Shown: positions 16,941 through 25,800, numbered from the stretch's first letter. The stretch is DNA of 64,000 nucleotides from Marinobacter vulgaris (GCF_003344045.1 NZ_QFWX01000001.1:248001-312000); one strand, 5' to 3'. The notes: generated from the sequence alone by a model not told the origin. Numbers and translations: made by a program.

Positions 16941-17185
16941 GGATCCATGTCTCCCTATCAAGCTGGTTAATCACGGGATGGGGCCGGCCTTTTCCAACCG
17001 ACAGTGATTCAGCGTCAGGGCGTGTCCCTATGTTACAACTGAGAATCGCCTGCTTCACTATCAGTATAGAAAACAAGCGTGTTTTGTCATGTCCAGCAGT
17101 GAGGAAGATGGCTAAGGCACCAACGGGAGGGAATCACATGATGCGTCCCGGGGCCTGAAGCAGGGCCCCGGTACCGTTAGTGGCG

Positions 17186-18481
17186 TCAGTAGGATGCGCT
17201 CATGCCGAACCATTCCGGGAAGATAACGATCATCGCCAGCACGAACACCTGCATCAGGATAAACGGCAATACCCCTTTATAGATGTCAGTGGTTCTTACC
17301 CCGGCAGGCGATACCCCCTTGAGATAGAACAGACTGAACCCGAAGGGGGGGGTCAGGAAGCTGGTTTGCAGGTTCATGGCGATCAGGATAGCAAACCAGA
17401 GCATGTTAATGCCCATGGCTTCTGCTACCGGTGCCAGGATCGGCACAATAATGAACGAGATTTCCACAAAGTCGATAAAGAAGCCGAGGATAAGGATGAC
17501 CAGCATGGCCAGGATGATGAAGCCCCATTTCTCGCCGGGAAGCTGCAGCAACCACTCTTCCAGCAGGTAGTCGCCACCGGTATAGCTGAAGACCATGGAG
17601 AACGCAGTTGCTCCCACCAGAATGGCAAACACCATGGCAGTGACCTTGACGGTATCCTTGGATGCGTCCCACACCATTTTGAAGGAGAACTGCCGATAGA
17701 TGATTGCCAGCACGATGGCGCCGATACCGCCAAGCGCGGAAGATTCGGTGGGTGTGGCAATGCCTGCGAAGATGGAGCCAAGAACAACCACGATCAGCGC
17801 CAGAGGTGGAATAATCGCCAGCAGGGCCGCGAGTATTTCCTTTTTTCGTGACAGGCCACTGTCATCCGGCATCGCGGGCGCCATTTGCGGCTGGAAGCGG
17901 GTCAGTATCAGAATGTAGAAAATGTAAAGGCCGACCAGCACCACGCCCGGAATAACCGCGGCCTTGAACAGGTCACCCACTGGCAGTCCCAGGACATCGC
18001 CAAGAATGATCAGAATGATCGAAGGCGGAACAATCTGGCCAAGTGTGCCGGCGGCGCAGATGGTGCCTGTAGCAAGCCGCTTGTCGTAATCGTGGGCCAG
18101 CATGACCGGCAGTGAGATCAGGCCCATGGCAACAACACTGGCACCAACCACGCCTGTTGATGCCGCGAGCAGGGCACCGACGAGAATGGTTGAGATTGCC
18201 AGCCCGCCGGGCAGTCCGCCGAAGAGGCGGCCCATGGATGTCAGTAGTTGTTCAGCCAGCCTTGTGCGCTGCAGTACAACACCCATGAAAATAAACAGTG
18301 GCACCGCCATAAGCACCGTGTTCTGCATGACGCTCATGATGCGATAGGGCATGAAAGCGAACAGGTCCATGCCTTCGGCAAACACCCCGAAAAACAGGGC
18401 AACACCACCAAAGGTAAAGGCAACCGGGAACCCCAGCATCAGCAGGAAGAGGGCGGCTACGAACATAATCATGCCAATCAT
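17186..18481 (-). CDS. dctM: TRAP transporter large permease (DctM type)
   Basis: A 431-residue protein with about twelve hydrophobic helices, the DctM-type sodium-coupled subunit of a TRAP uptake system. Landmarks are PVAFTFGGVALFFGVF near the start, GLISLPVMLAHDYDK, a GQIVPPSIILIILGD loop and TSFLTPPFGFSLFYLKG near the end; the last two are characteristic of the large TRAP permease. Its ATG overlaps the DctQ stop by four bases (ATGA, 18478-18481). Specificity comes from the binding protein upstream, which looks TakP-like. Confidence 0.95.
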   Translation of the reverse strand: MIGMIMFVAALFLLMLGFPVAFTFGGVALFFGVFAEGMDLFAFMPYRIMSVMQNTVLMAVPLFIFMGVVLQRTRLAEQLLTSMGRLFGGLPGGLAISTILVGALLAASTGVVGASVVAMGLISLPVMLAHDYDKRLATGTICAAGTLGQIVPPSIILIILGDVLGLPVGDLFKAAVIPGVVLVGLYIFYILILTRFQPQMAPAMPDDSGLSRKKEILAALLAIIPPLALIVVVLGSIFAGIATPTESSALGGIGAIVLAIIYRQFSFKMVWDASKDTVKVTAMVFAILVGATAFSMVFSYTGGDYLLEEWLLQLPGEKWGFIILAMLVILILGFFIDFVEISFIIVPILAPVAEAMGINMLWFAILIAMNLQTSFLTPPFGFSLFYLKGVSPAGVRTTDIYKGVLPFILMQVFVLAMIVIFPEWFGMSASY

Positions 18482-19023
18482 GCGAGACCCTCCGCGCCAT
18501 GCTTGGGTTCGTAAGTCTTTTCGCCTGAGATAACCCTAATTGCAAAGGTCACCATATTGACCCCGGCGATTCCGGTAAAGACTGCGGAAATCGGAATCAC
18601 GCTCTTGATGATCCAACGATGGGGGAGACCGCCAGGGTCGCCACTGCCTTCGCCCATACTGTAAGACTCAACGGCGAAATTATAGCCATAGTTCCAGATG
18701 AGATAGGAGAAGGGTATGACAAAGAGGACCGCCCCGACGATATTGACCCAGGCCTTGGTCTTGTCGCTCCAGCGAGTGTAAAAAACGTCGACCCGGACAT
18801 GACCGTCTGTGCGCAGTGCGTAGGGGATACCGAGCAGGAACACCACCGAATAAAGGTGCCATTCCATTTCCTGCATGCCTATTGAAACCTCATTGAAAGC
18901 GTATCGGGCCACGACATCATAGAAGACGTTTCCAGCCATCAATATCATGGCTGCACAGGCCACCCAGCCACAAAATATGGATAGCCATGCCAGGCCGTGG
19001 TCCAGCTTGATAATCCAACGCAT
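18478..19023 (-). CDS. dctQ: TRAP transporter small permease (DctQ type)
   Basis: A 181-residue protein with four hydrophobic helices. WHLYSVVFLLGIPYALRTDGHVRVDV (read in pieces) carries the family signature in which a charged helix end follows helix two. The length is typical of a separate DctQ subunit. It lies between the binding-protein gene (101-base gap with a hairpin) and the large permease gene (4-base overlap). Confidence 0.93.
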   Translation of the reverse strand: MRWIIKLDHGLAWLSIFCGWVACAAMILMAGNVFYDVVARYAFNEVSIGMQEMEWHLYSVVFLLGIPYALRTDGHVRVDVFYTRWSDKTKAWVNIVGAVLFVIPFSYLIWNYGYNFAVESYSMGEGSGDPGGLPHRWIIKSVIPISAVFTGIAGVNMVTFAIRVISGEKTYEPKHGAEGLA

Positions 19024-19078
19024 TGATTGCCCTCCACCAGATCAGCTGGCGATTTTCCGGTTACTATAAACGACAAAA

Positions 19079-19105
19079 CCGGGATCACCTGAAGAGCGAT
19101 CCCGG
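19079..19105 (-). terminator. Intercistronic hairpin between TRAP binding protein and permease genes
   Basis: On the minus strand CCGGGATC and GATCCCGG form an 8-bp stem with an 11-base loop, followed by TTTTG. It sits between the dctP stop and the dctQ start. It is probably a partial terminator or mRNA-stabilising structure that raises binding-protein over permease levels. Confidence 0.65.
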
Positions 19106-19124
19106 CTCATTTACTGCCTATATG

Positions 19125-20201
19125 TTACTCGACTTCTGCCATCGTGTTGAGGTAGGCCCGCTCAGAAATGTTCGTGTAGGCCCTGCTCTTCTCGAGGTAT
19201 TCTTCCTGGGACTTCACGATTCTTGCCGCCTGCTCGTCTGCACTGGCGGCTTCATCCAGCAGCTTCTCGTTAGCTTCGTACATCGTCTGGAAGATTTCCT
19301 GTGGGAATTGCTTGATCTGTACGTTCGGGTAATCTTCCTGAATGGTGTCCCATGCTTCCGCGTTGGCGTGCTGGGAGTGAACCAGCATGTCGTAGGAGGC
19401 AGTGCGCATGGCTATGCGCATGATTTCCTGCAAGTCCGCCGGGAGTTCTTCCCAGACTTTCTTGTTGACCAGGAACTGCAGTTCAGTGGCAGGCTCATGC
19501 CAACCGGTGTAGTAGTAATCAGCGATCTGTTGGAAGCCAAGGCGCAGATCCAGCGCCGGACCTACCCATTCCACCGCATCAATGGTGTTGCGCTCCAGCG
19601 AGGTGTAGAGCTCACCGGGGGGAATATTGGTCGGATTGACGCCGACTTCCGCGAAGACTTCGCCAGCGAAGCCCGGGATCCGCATTTTCAGGCCTTCCAG
19701 ATCTTCCAGGGAGTTGATTTCCTTGCGAAACCAGCCGCCCATCTGAACGCCGGTGTTACCGCCGGGAAACGAGAGCATGTTGTGAGGCTCGTAGACCTCC
19801 TGCATCAGCTCCATACCACCGCCGTGATAAAACCAGGCGTATTGTTCCATGGCGTTCATGCCGAAGGGCATGCTGGTGAAAAACAGGGTGTTGGGAACCT
19901 TGCCTTTCCAGTAGTAGGATGCGGAATGGCCCATGTCGTACTGGCCGGCCTTGACCATATCAAACACACCCAGCGGGGCCTTGTGCTTGTTGGCGGAATC
20001 AATACGAACCTTTAGCCGGCCGTCGGACATTTTTTCCACGCGCTCGGCAAAGTTTTTGGTGGTATCACCAAATATCGGAAAGTTGGGGCCCCAGGTCTCT
20101 GCCAGGCGCAGGGTGAAGGTTTCTTGGGCGAGGGCTTGTGTGGAAGCAAACGTGGTTGCTACAGCCAGCACTGCCGCGGATAGAACAGAACGAATTTTCA
20201 T
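19125..20201 (-). CDS. dctP: TRAP transporter periplasmic binding protein, TakP-like
   Basis: A 358-residue protein from ATG 20201 (AGAAGAG ribosome site); an in-frame ATG at 20225 is less likely because it precedes the signal peptide. The signal peptide KIRSVLSAAVLAVATTFAS ends near ALAQ. The mature protein contains LKMRIPGFAGEVFAEVGV, ELYTSLERNTIDAVEWVGP and YYYTGWHEPATELQFLVNK. These closely follow the pattern of TakP, the Rhodobacter 2-oxo-acid binding protein, including the EWVGP ligand site. A 2-oxo acid or similar monocarboxylate is therefore the best guess, by inference. It is first gene of a three-gene operon with a perfect palindrome upstream. Confidence 0.92.
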   Translation of the reverse strand: MKIRSVLSAAVLAVATTFASTQALAQETFTLRLAETWGPNFPIFGDTTKNFAERVEKMSDGRLKVRIDSANKHKAPLGVFDMVKAGQYDMGHSASYYWKGKVPNTLFFTSMPFGMNAMEQYAWFYHGGGMELMQEVYEPHNMLSFPGGNTGVQMGGWFRKEINSLEDLEGLKMRIPGFAGEVFAEVGVNPTNIPPGELYTSLERNTIDAVEWVGPALDLRLGFQQIADYYYTGWHEPATELQFLVNKKVWEELPADLQEIMRIAMRTASYDMLVHSQHANAEAWDTIQEDYPNVQIKQFPQEIFQTMYEANEKLLDEAASADEQAARIVKSQEEYLEKSRAYTNISERAYLNTMAEVE

Positions 20202-20327
20202 TGCTCTTCTGGCCTCTGTTGTCATTGTTGTGTCGAGAGCCTCTCCCGTTTTTCGGGATGAGTGACTCGTTAGTCTAGTTCAAGTTAACAACAAACGGTA
20301 AGAAACGGAATGGAAAACCGGTTTCTG

Positions 20328-20343
20328 TACGACCTAGGTCGTA
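20328..20343. promoter_or_regulatory. Perfect 16-bp palindrome upstream of the TRAP operon
   Basis: TACGACCTAGGTCGTA is a perfect palindrome about 134 bases upstream of the binding-protein start, in the gap before the convergent end of the radical SAM gene. A second, shorter palindrome AAACCGGTTT lies at 20315-20324. A dimeric regulator site for the TRAP operon is the simplest reading; the regulator is not encoded nearby. Confidence 0.6.
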
Positions 20344-20383
20344 GCCGTTTTCTGCAGCTGCACCCCTGTGGTGCGAGTCTCAC

Positions 20384-21445
20384 TCAGAAAAGGTGCATCT
20401 GTTCGCCATCGGGTCGACGGAACAGGTCACTGCGCAGGGATTCCGCTTCCTTGCGGCCAAGCCCGAGGCTCCGGGCCTTCCTGTTGAAGCGCTGGCGCAC
20501 CAGCTCGGCGTAGGGGCCTGTTCCTGTCATTCTCTCGCCCCATCGTGCATCGTAGCTCTTGCCCCCTCTGAGGTCCCGGATACGGGCCATGACATGCCCG
20601 GCACGCTGGGGAAAGTGCCGCCCCAGCCAGTCCTGGAAGAGTTCGTCCAGCTCCAGGGGCAGGCGCAGCATGATCCAGCTTGCCCGTTGCGCACCGGCTT
20701 CGGCGGCGGCTGCCAGTATCGCCTCGATCTCGTGGTCATTGATGAAGGGAATCACCGGGCCAATGATGATGCCGGCTGGCACGCTGGCAGCGGTGAGTTC
20801 ACGAATGACTCTAAGGCGCGTAGCTGGCGCCGCCGTCCGCGGCTCCATCTGGCGTTTCAGGGTGTTGTCGAGGGTGGTCAGGCTGATGCTGACGGTGCAG
20901 AGGCCCTGGCCTGCCAGTTCCGATAACAAATCCAGGTCACGCAGTATCAGTGCGCCCTTGGTAATAATGGATACCGGGTGACGATACTCCGCCAGTACCC
21001 CGAGGATGTCCCGGGTAATTTCCCGCTGTTTTTCAATTGGCTGGTAGGCATCCGTGTTGATACCCAGGGCTATGGGCGATACCCGGTAGCCGGGCTTGTC
21101 CAGCTCCCTGCGAAGCTGGTCCGCGGCATTGGGCTTGGCAATCAGTCGGGTTTCGAAGTCCAGACCCGGAGACATGTCCCAGTATGCGTGGGTGGGCCGG
21201 GCGAAACAGTAAATACAGGCGTGTTCGCACCCCCGGTAGGGGTTAATCGACTGATCGAAAGGCACGTCCGGTGAACGGTTCCGGCTGATGATAGAGCGTA
21301 CCTGTTCCTCGGTAACTTCCGTGGCCAGGGAGTCGGGGCAGGTTTCGTCAGCAGGGTCCTGATACCAGCCGTCGTCACAGTCGCGGTCAGTGACGATGGG
21401 CTGGAAGCGGTTGTTTGGATTAAGCGATGTGGCGCGCGTTTTCAT
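20384..21445 (-). CDS. PA0069-family radical SAM protein
   Basis: A 353-residue protein from ATG 21445 (MKTRATSLNPNNRF); the frame extends to 21496, but through the LexA site. The cluster motif CEHACIYC (CxxxCxxC) sits about 100 residues in, within NPYRGCEHACIYCFARPTH. Further on come LGINTDAYQPIE and IITKGALILRDLDLL, typical of the Rv2578c/PA0069-type group distantly related to spore photoproduct lyase. The reaction is unknown. The upstream SOS box supports a DNA-damage role. I recall PA0069 being listed as LexA-regulated in Pseudomonas aeruginosa, which would fit. Confidence 0.88.
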   Translation of the reverse strand: MKTRATSLNPNNRFQPIVTDRDCDDGWYQDPADETCPDSLATEVTEEQVRSIISRNRSPDVPFDQSINPYRGCEHACIYCFARPTHAYWDMSPGLDFETRLIAKPNAADQLRRELDKPGYRVSPIALGINTDAYQPIEKQREITRDILGVLAEYRHPVSIITKGALILRDLDLLSELAGQGLCTVSISLTTLDNTLKRQMEPRTAAPATRLRVIRELTAASVPAGIIIGPVIPFINDHEIEAILAAAAEAGAQRASWIMLRLPLELDELFQDWLGRHFPQRAGHVMARIRDLRGGKSYDARWGERMTGTGPYAELVRQRFNRKARSLGLGRKEAESLRSDLFRRPDGEQMHLF

Positions 21446-21459
21446 AACTGACCCTGAAG

Positions 21460-21479
21460 TACTGTTTATACGTACAGTA
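21460..21479. promoter_or_regulatory. LexA (SOS) box upstream of the radical SAM gene
   Basis: TACTGTTTATACGTACAGTA matches the TACTG-N10-CAGTA form of the gammaproteobacterial LexA operator with no mismatch in the conserved arms. It lies 15 bases upstream of ATG 21445, a position where binding would block transcription or initiation. Confidence 0.85.
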
Positions 21480-21537
21480 CTTCGAGCGGCGCGCAAATTC
21501 CAGTTTTTCCAGTTTTCATTACCGGGGGTGATAAACC

Positions 21538-22002
21538 TCAGAGATCATTCATTCTGCCGACCTGACTGGCCAGCCTCATGCTTTCGTTCTCTTCCATCGT
21601 CCGCATTGACTCCACCAGATCCTTGGCTTCTGGAATTTCTGCCTTGCCGGCCAGGCTGTCGTAAAGGTCGATCAGCTGATCGTGGAACGCAAATACCTCC
21701 CTCGCAATGCCGTCAAAGTCGAGATTGGCGTAATGACCATCACAGCTCTGGTGTGCCTTGATGCGTTTGTGCTCGTTGTCCAGATAATCGTAGACCCTCG
21801 TGTTCAGGGCCTTCGGGTCAGCCTGTTTATCGAACTCGTCGGTAATGCGTGCCAGTTCGGCCTCATGGGCAGCCAGATAGGTCAGCAACGCACTGGCGCG
21901 CTCGTCCTGGTTTTTCGTGGAGCACTCCGACAGACACTGGGAGAGGTTGGTATGAAGCTCGCGGGCCCAGATGATCAGGTCTTCAAAGGTTTTAATGTCC
22001 AT
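21538..22002 (-). CDS. Hypothetical helical-bundle protein, ferritin- or hemerythrin-like
   Basis: A 154-residue, almost wholly alpha-helical, acidic protein. His and Glu residues recur in helices (LHTNL, AHEAELARITDEF, EHKRIKAHQ, FHDQLIDLYDSL), a spacing that could form a metal site in a four-helix bundle, as in ferritin-like or hemerythrin-like proteins. No canonical EXXH pair set is complete enough to name the family. It is transcribed on the same strand as the radical SAM gene; only 58 bases separate its stop from the open frame upstream of that gene. It is divergent from the GH84 gene. Function unknown. Confidence 0.75.
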   Translation of the reverse strand: MDIKTFEDLIIWARELHTNLSQCLSECSTKNQDERASALLTYLAAHEAELARITDEFDKQADPKALNTRVYDYLDNEHKRIKAHQSCDGHYANLDFDGIAREVFAFHDQLIDLYDSLAGKAEIPEAKDLVESMRTMEENESMRLASQVGRMNDL

Positions 22003-22111
22003 TCGCTGCGCTCCTTTGTCGCATAGTATCTTGTTGAGCTATTAATGAAATACCGATTGTGCGAGTTTAGCGGATATTGATCGATTCCTGCACCTGAACG
22101 ATGGAAAACCA

Positions 22112-23185
22112 ATGTCTGAACACCCCCCGCTGGGCATTATAGAAGGCTTTTACGGTCCCTTATGGAGCTGGGAGGAGCGCCGTCAGCTTGTGCGAACATT
22201 GGCGCCCCATGGATACCAAAATTACTGGTATGCGCCCAAGGCCGACGGGTTTCTCCGCCGCCGCTGGAACGAGCCCCACCCCGACCCGGTCGCCGGCGGG
22301 CTGGCTGATTTCTCCGCTTTCTGCCGCGAGCAGGATGTGGGGTTCGGTGTCGGGCTGAGCCCGTTTGAAGTCTTCAATAACTTTGACGATTCTGCAAAAA
22401 AAGCGCTGGCGGACAAACTGGCGACTTTTGATCGTCTGGGTATACGGCACCTGGCCATCCTGTTTGACGACATGAAAAGCGATACGCCGGATCTGGCTGC
22501 CCGCCAGGCGGACATCATCCACTGGGTGGCTGAGCGAAGCGGGGCCGGGCAACTGACGGTCTGCCCCAGTTATTATTCCGATGATCCGGTGCTGGACCGG
22601 GTGTTCGGCGAGCGCCCGGCGCATTACCTGGAAGACCTGGGCAGGGCCCTGGACCCTTCGGTGCAGGTATTCTGGACGGGAGAGGAAGTGTGCTCCCGGG
22701 AAATATCGCCAGGACATCTGCAACGAGTTGCGGAGGCGCTTGGACGTAAGCCCGTGCTGTGGGATAACTACCCGGTGAACGATGGTGATCGCATGTCCCG
22801 CCACCTGCACCTGCGGGGGTTCACGGGCAGGCCTTCGGCCAACAGGGCGTTTCTTGCGGGGCACGCCATCAATCCCGCTTTGCAGTCAACCTTGACAGCC
22901 ATTCCGGCCATCACTCTGGCTCTCAGCTATGAACAGGGGCCGCAATACCAGTATGGCCAGGCATTTCACCAGGCCGCTGAAGAAGTTCTGGGCAAGGATC
23001 TGGCGCGGCAGGTAGCAGCCGATCTGCTGGTATTGCAGGATGCGGGGCTGGAAAGAATCAGCAGTGAGCGTCGCCAGGCAATGACCGAATGCTACCGCCG
23101 GTTTGATCACCCGGCCGCCAGGGAAATTCTTGACTGGCTGGCCGGGGCTTATCAGGTCACCAATGAAATGGTGCAGACACAATAA
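22112..23185 (+). CDS. GH84-type beta-N-acetylglucosaminidase (O-GlcNAcase-like)
   Basis: A 357-residue protein matching the catalytic domain of glycoside hydrolase family 84. It has GIIEGFYGPLWSWEERRQLV at the start, YWYAPKADGF, VGLSPFEVFNNF, and LGIRHLAILFDDMKSD, where the adjacent Asp pair (DD) is the catalytic dyad used in substrate-assisted hydrolysis of N-acetylglucosaminides. It has no signal peptide and no carbohydrate-binding module, so it is a compact cytoplasmic enzyme. The macrodomain gene follows after 44 bases on the same strand. The likely substrate is a free or protein-bound GlcNAc conjugate; which one is unknown. Confidence 0.9.
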   Translation: MSEHPPLGIIEGFYGPLWSWEERRQLVRTLAPHGYQNYWYAPKADGFLRRRWNEPHPDPVAGGLADFSAFCREQDVGFGVGLSPFEVFNNFDDSAKKALADKLATFDRLGIRHLAILFDDMKSDTPDLAARQADIIHWVAERSGAGQLTVCPSYYSDDPVLDRVFGERPAHYLEDLGRALDPSVQVFWTGEEVCSREISPGHLQRVAEALGRKPVLWDNYPVNDGDRMSRHLHLRGFTGRPSANRAFLAGHAINPALQSTLTAIPAITLALSYEQGPQYQYGQAFHQAAEEVLGKDLARQVAADLLVLQDAGLERISSERRQAMTECYRRFDHPAAREILDWLAGAYQVTNEMVQTQ

Positions 23186-23229
23186 TCCGCGCCGGATATG
23201 GGGGACTGGGAAACGAATGGGAGGGTTCT

Positions 23230-23766
23230 ATGGCACAGGTTGAACTGAACGGAAAAACCGTGGAATGCATGCGCGGTGACATCACCCGCCAGGATGACAT
23301 CGAGGCGGTGGTTAATGCCGCCAATGCGCAACTGATGCCAGGTGGCGGCGTCGCCGGTGCGCTGCATTTTGCAGCGGGGCCGGCGCTGGCGGAGGAATGC
23401 CGCCCCATGGCTCCGATCCGGCCCGGCGAGGCTGTTATTTCCGGCGCCCATAACCTGCCGAACCAGTTCGTCATTCATTGCCTGGGGCCGGTGTATGGGG
23501 TTGATGAGCCCTCTGATTACTGGCTGGCGGAGTGTTACCGCAATGCACTGGAGTTGGCGGACAGCAAAGGCATTGAGTCAGTGGCGTTCCCGGCTATATC
23601 CGCGGGGTCCTTCGGCTATCCGATAGAAGCGGCGGCCGATGTGGCCCTGGCTGCGGTAAAGCAGGTTCTCCCGCGGCTGGACAATGTAACGCGGGTGCGT
23701 TTCGTGCTGTTCAGCGGGTCCGATGAACAGGTCTTCAGTAGCCGTCTGTTATCGACCATTGAGTAA
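23230..23766 (+). CDS. Macrodomain protein (ADP-ribose / O-acetyl-ADP-ribose hydrolase-like)
   Basis: A 178-residue macrodomain with a GGGAGG ribosome site. MRGDITRQDDIEAVVNAANA and LMPGGGVAGALHFAAGPAL carry the ADP-ribose-binding Asp, the catalytic-loop Asn and the GGGV glycine loop of MacroD/YmdB-type enzymes, and FPAISAGSFGYPIEAAADVAL is the second phosphate-binding loop. It is expected to hydrolyse O-acetyl-ADP-ribose or remove ADP-ribose from proteins or nucleic acids. No ADP-ribosyltransferase is nearby. It may share a transcript with the GH84 gene. Confidence 0.93.
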   Translation: MAQVELNGKTVECMRGDITRQDDIEAVVNAANAQLMPGGGVAGALHFAAGPALAEECRPMAPIRPGEAVISGAHNLPNQFVIHCLGPVYGVDEPSDYWLAECYRNALELADSKGIESVAFPAISAGSFGYPIEAAADVALAAVKQVLPRLDNVTRVRFVLFSGSDEQVFSSRLLSTIE

Positions 23767-23847
23767 TAAGCAGTTTCACGGTCAGCGCCTACACTGGATA
23801 GCCTGGTAGTTGGAGAGTTCCGAACCTGTTTGACCGGGAGTGCTGTC

Positions 23848-24699
23848 TTGTCTCGATTACGACCCTTTTTGCTGACGACCGTTGCCATGACCGCTTTTGC
23901 CGGCAACTCACTGCTTTGCCGCGCCGCGCTGCGTGATACCGACATTGACGCCGCCACCTTTACCAGCGTTCGCCTGGTGTCCGGTGCCCTGATGCTGTGG
24001 CTGTTGCTGAGTATCCGTGGCAACCGGGCACCCATGAAACAGGGCTCCTGGGGCTCGGCACTGGCCCTGTTTGTCTATGCCGCTGCTTTCTCCTATGCCT
24101 ATGGCGGCCTGTCTGCTGCCATGGGGGCATTGCTGCTGTTTGGCGCGGTTCAGGCCACCATGATCAGCATCGGCATTGCCCGTGGCAATCGCCCCCATCT
24201 TTGGCAGTGGGTGGGTTTTGTCCTGGCCTTTTCCGGCCTGGTGGGGCTGTTGTTGCCCGGCCTCACGGCGCCCCCGTTATTCAGTTCCCTGTTGATGATC
24301 TGTGCCGGCATCGCCTGGGGCATCTATTCGCTGCGGGCAAAAGGTGCCGGCGAGCCCACGGCCGTTACCACCGGCAACTTTATCCGCGCGGTGCCCATGG
24401 CATTGGTGCTGAGTCTCGTGATGATGGCCAGCGCCACCATTGACATGGCGGGCATGGGCTACGCGGTCGCTTCCGGTGCAATCGCCTCGGGTATGGGATA
24501 CGCCGTCTGGTACATGGCATTGCCGCTGCTGCAGGCGACCTCGGCGGCTACGGTCCAGCTCAGCGTCCCGGTGATAGCCGCAGTGGGGGGCGTGTTGCTG
24601 CTGAGTGAGCCGCTGACATTGAGGCTGATTGTCGCCGGGATCGCCATTCTCGGAGGCATCGCTATCGTGATTCGGGCGGGGCAGCAAAAAGCGGCGTAG
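23848..24699 (+). CDS. EamA/DMT-family transporter
   Basis: A 283-residue protein from TTG 23848, chosen because GGGAG lies seven bases before it; TTG 23830 is also in frame. It has about ten hydrophobic helices arranged as two EamA repeats: the first from TAFAGNSLLCRAALRD, the second from LLMICAGIAWGIYSLRAKGAG, ending AGIAILGGIAIVI. The family exports or imports diverse metabolites; the substrate is not predictable. Confidence 0.88.
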   Translation: MSRLRPFLLTTVAMTAFAGNSLLCRAALRDTDIDAATFTSVRLVSGALMLWLLLSIRGNRAPMKQGSWGSALALFVYAAAFSYAYGGLSAAMGALLLFGAVQATMISIGIARGNRPHLWQWVGFVLAFSGLVGLLLPGLTAPPLFSSLLMICAGIAWGIYSLRAKGAGEPTAVTTGNFIRAVPMALVLSLVMMASATIDMAGMGYAVASGAIASGMGYAVWYMALPLLQATSAATVQLSVPVIAAVGGVLLLSEPLTLRLIVAGIAILGGIAIVIRAGQQKAA

Positions 24700-24717
24700 C
24701 GCCAGGGCAGGGTCTGC

Positions 24718-25725
24718 TCAGTCACAGGAAAGGTCCGCCGCGTTCCGGAACTGTTCCATGATGGCCTCGCGGTGGCGTTCACTGTCCTTGTACTCCTGCG
24801 GCAATGGCTGCAGAAAATAGAGATAATCGCCTTTTCCCCGATGGTCCTCCAGCAGGCTGTCCAGTTGATCGCCCGGTCCCCAGAAGACCGGGCTGACAAC
24901 GGCCACCTCAAGGTCCGGGCGTTTTTTCTCCAGCACAGCCACCACGCCCAGGCGTTCTTCCGCATGGAACGTGCCGGTGAGGTGAATAACCTGATGGCCG
25001 GGGTTCTGCTCCAGGGTCCTGATCACCCGATCAGCCATGGTATTGTCACGCAGCAGCTGGGCCTTGTAGCTGTTTTCCATTCGCTCGCTGTTATCTGGTT
25101 GGTCGTGGCTTGTGCCATGGCCTGCGCCAAGTGCCTCGAGGAACTTCTGGCGATAACCAGGCGTGTCAACAAAGGGAGCCTCCGGTAGCTGCCGGCGTCG
25201 CTCTTTGTCGAGTCTTTCGAGATAGTCCGCGCCGCTACGACCGATGCAGCGGACGATATCCTCGGGTGCATTGGCGGCAACCACAGGCAGGTTCCGGTTC
25301 TTCGCGAACTCGATCAGGGGCCGGTAGGAGGCCTTGTAGTTGGGCCAGGCATTGGCATCGGCAATCAGTTCCTCCTCCCCGGACTGGCCCGCCAGATAGT
25401 CGTCCAGCTCGGCCTGATGGTTCAGTGTGAACTGCTCCATGCTCAAAACCTGTTGCGGCCGTTGCTGATGGAGCGCCGACTGCAGCAGCGATTGCAGCAG
25501 GTGGGCGCCGTGATGGCCGTGATATTCGCCAATCACCACCACATCCGCCGGAGCCAGCTCTTCTGCCAGCTGGTTGATGGAGAGCAACCGGCCGTCGCTG
25601 TCGGCGATGACAGAATCGTACTGGGATTGTGGCGGTAGTGTTTTCGGGTCGCCGCCGGGCATCGAGGCACAGCCGGCCAACAGCAGGCAGGCGAGTATTA
25701 CCAGAGTGTGCGAATATGTCGTCAT
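24718..25725 (-). CDS. ChaN-family lipoprotein
   Basis: A 335-residue lipoprotein. The signal peptide ends in the lipobox LLAGC (Cys at about residue 19). The mature part contains VVVIGEYHGHHGAHLLQSLL and VLSMEQFTLNHQAELDDYLAG, the conserved His-rich patterns of ChaN-like proteins, which have been linked to haem binding in Campylobacter. Near the end is VIHLTGTFHAEERLGV. It is probably anchored to a membrane facing the periplasm. It is convergent with the EamA gene and divergent from dauA. A haem or iron role is inference from family. Confidence 0.85.
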   Translation of the reverse strand: MTTYSHTLVILACLLLAGCASMPGGDPKTLPPQSQYDSVIADSDGRLLSINQLAEELAPADVVVIGEYHGHHGAHLLQSLLQSALHQQRPQQVLSMEQFTLNHQAELDDYLAGQSGEEELIADANAWPNYKASYRPLIEFAKNRNLPVVAANAPEDIVRCIGRSGADYLERLDKERRRQLPEAPFVDTPGYRQKFLEALGAGHGTSHDQPDNSERMENSYKAQLLRDNTMADRVIRTLEQNPGHQVIHLTGTFHAEERLGVVAVLEKKRPDLEVAVVSPVFWGPGDQLDSLLEDHRGKGDYLYFLQPLPQEYKDSERHREAIMEQFRNAADLSCD

Positions 25726-25800
25726 AGTTGCTTATACGATCACGAAACCCGGTTGGCTGTCAGCCTTTTGTTTTTTCCGATCCATGGTTAGGGATACCTG

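Noticed and set aside
17148..17171. Terminator after dctM
   Set aside because: CCGGGGCC and GGCCCCGG form a good stem, but no T-run follows on the minus strand, so termination cannot be claimed.
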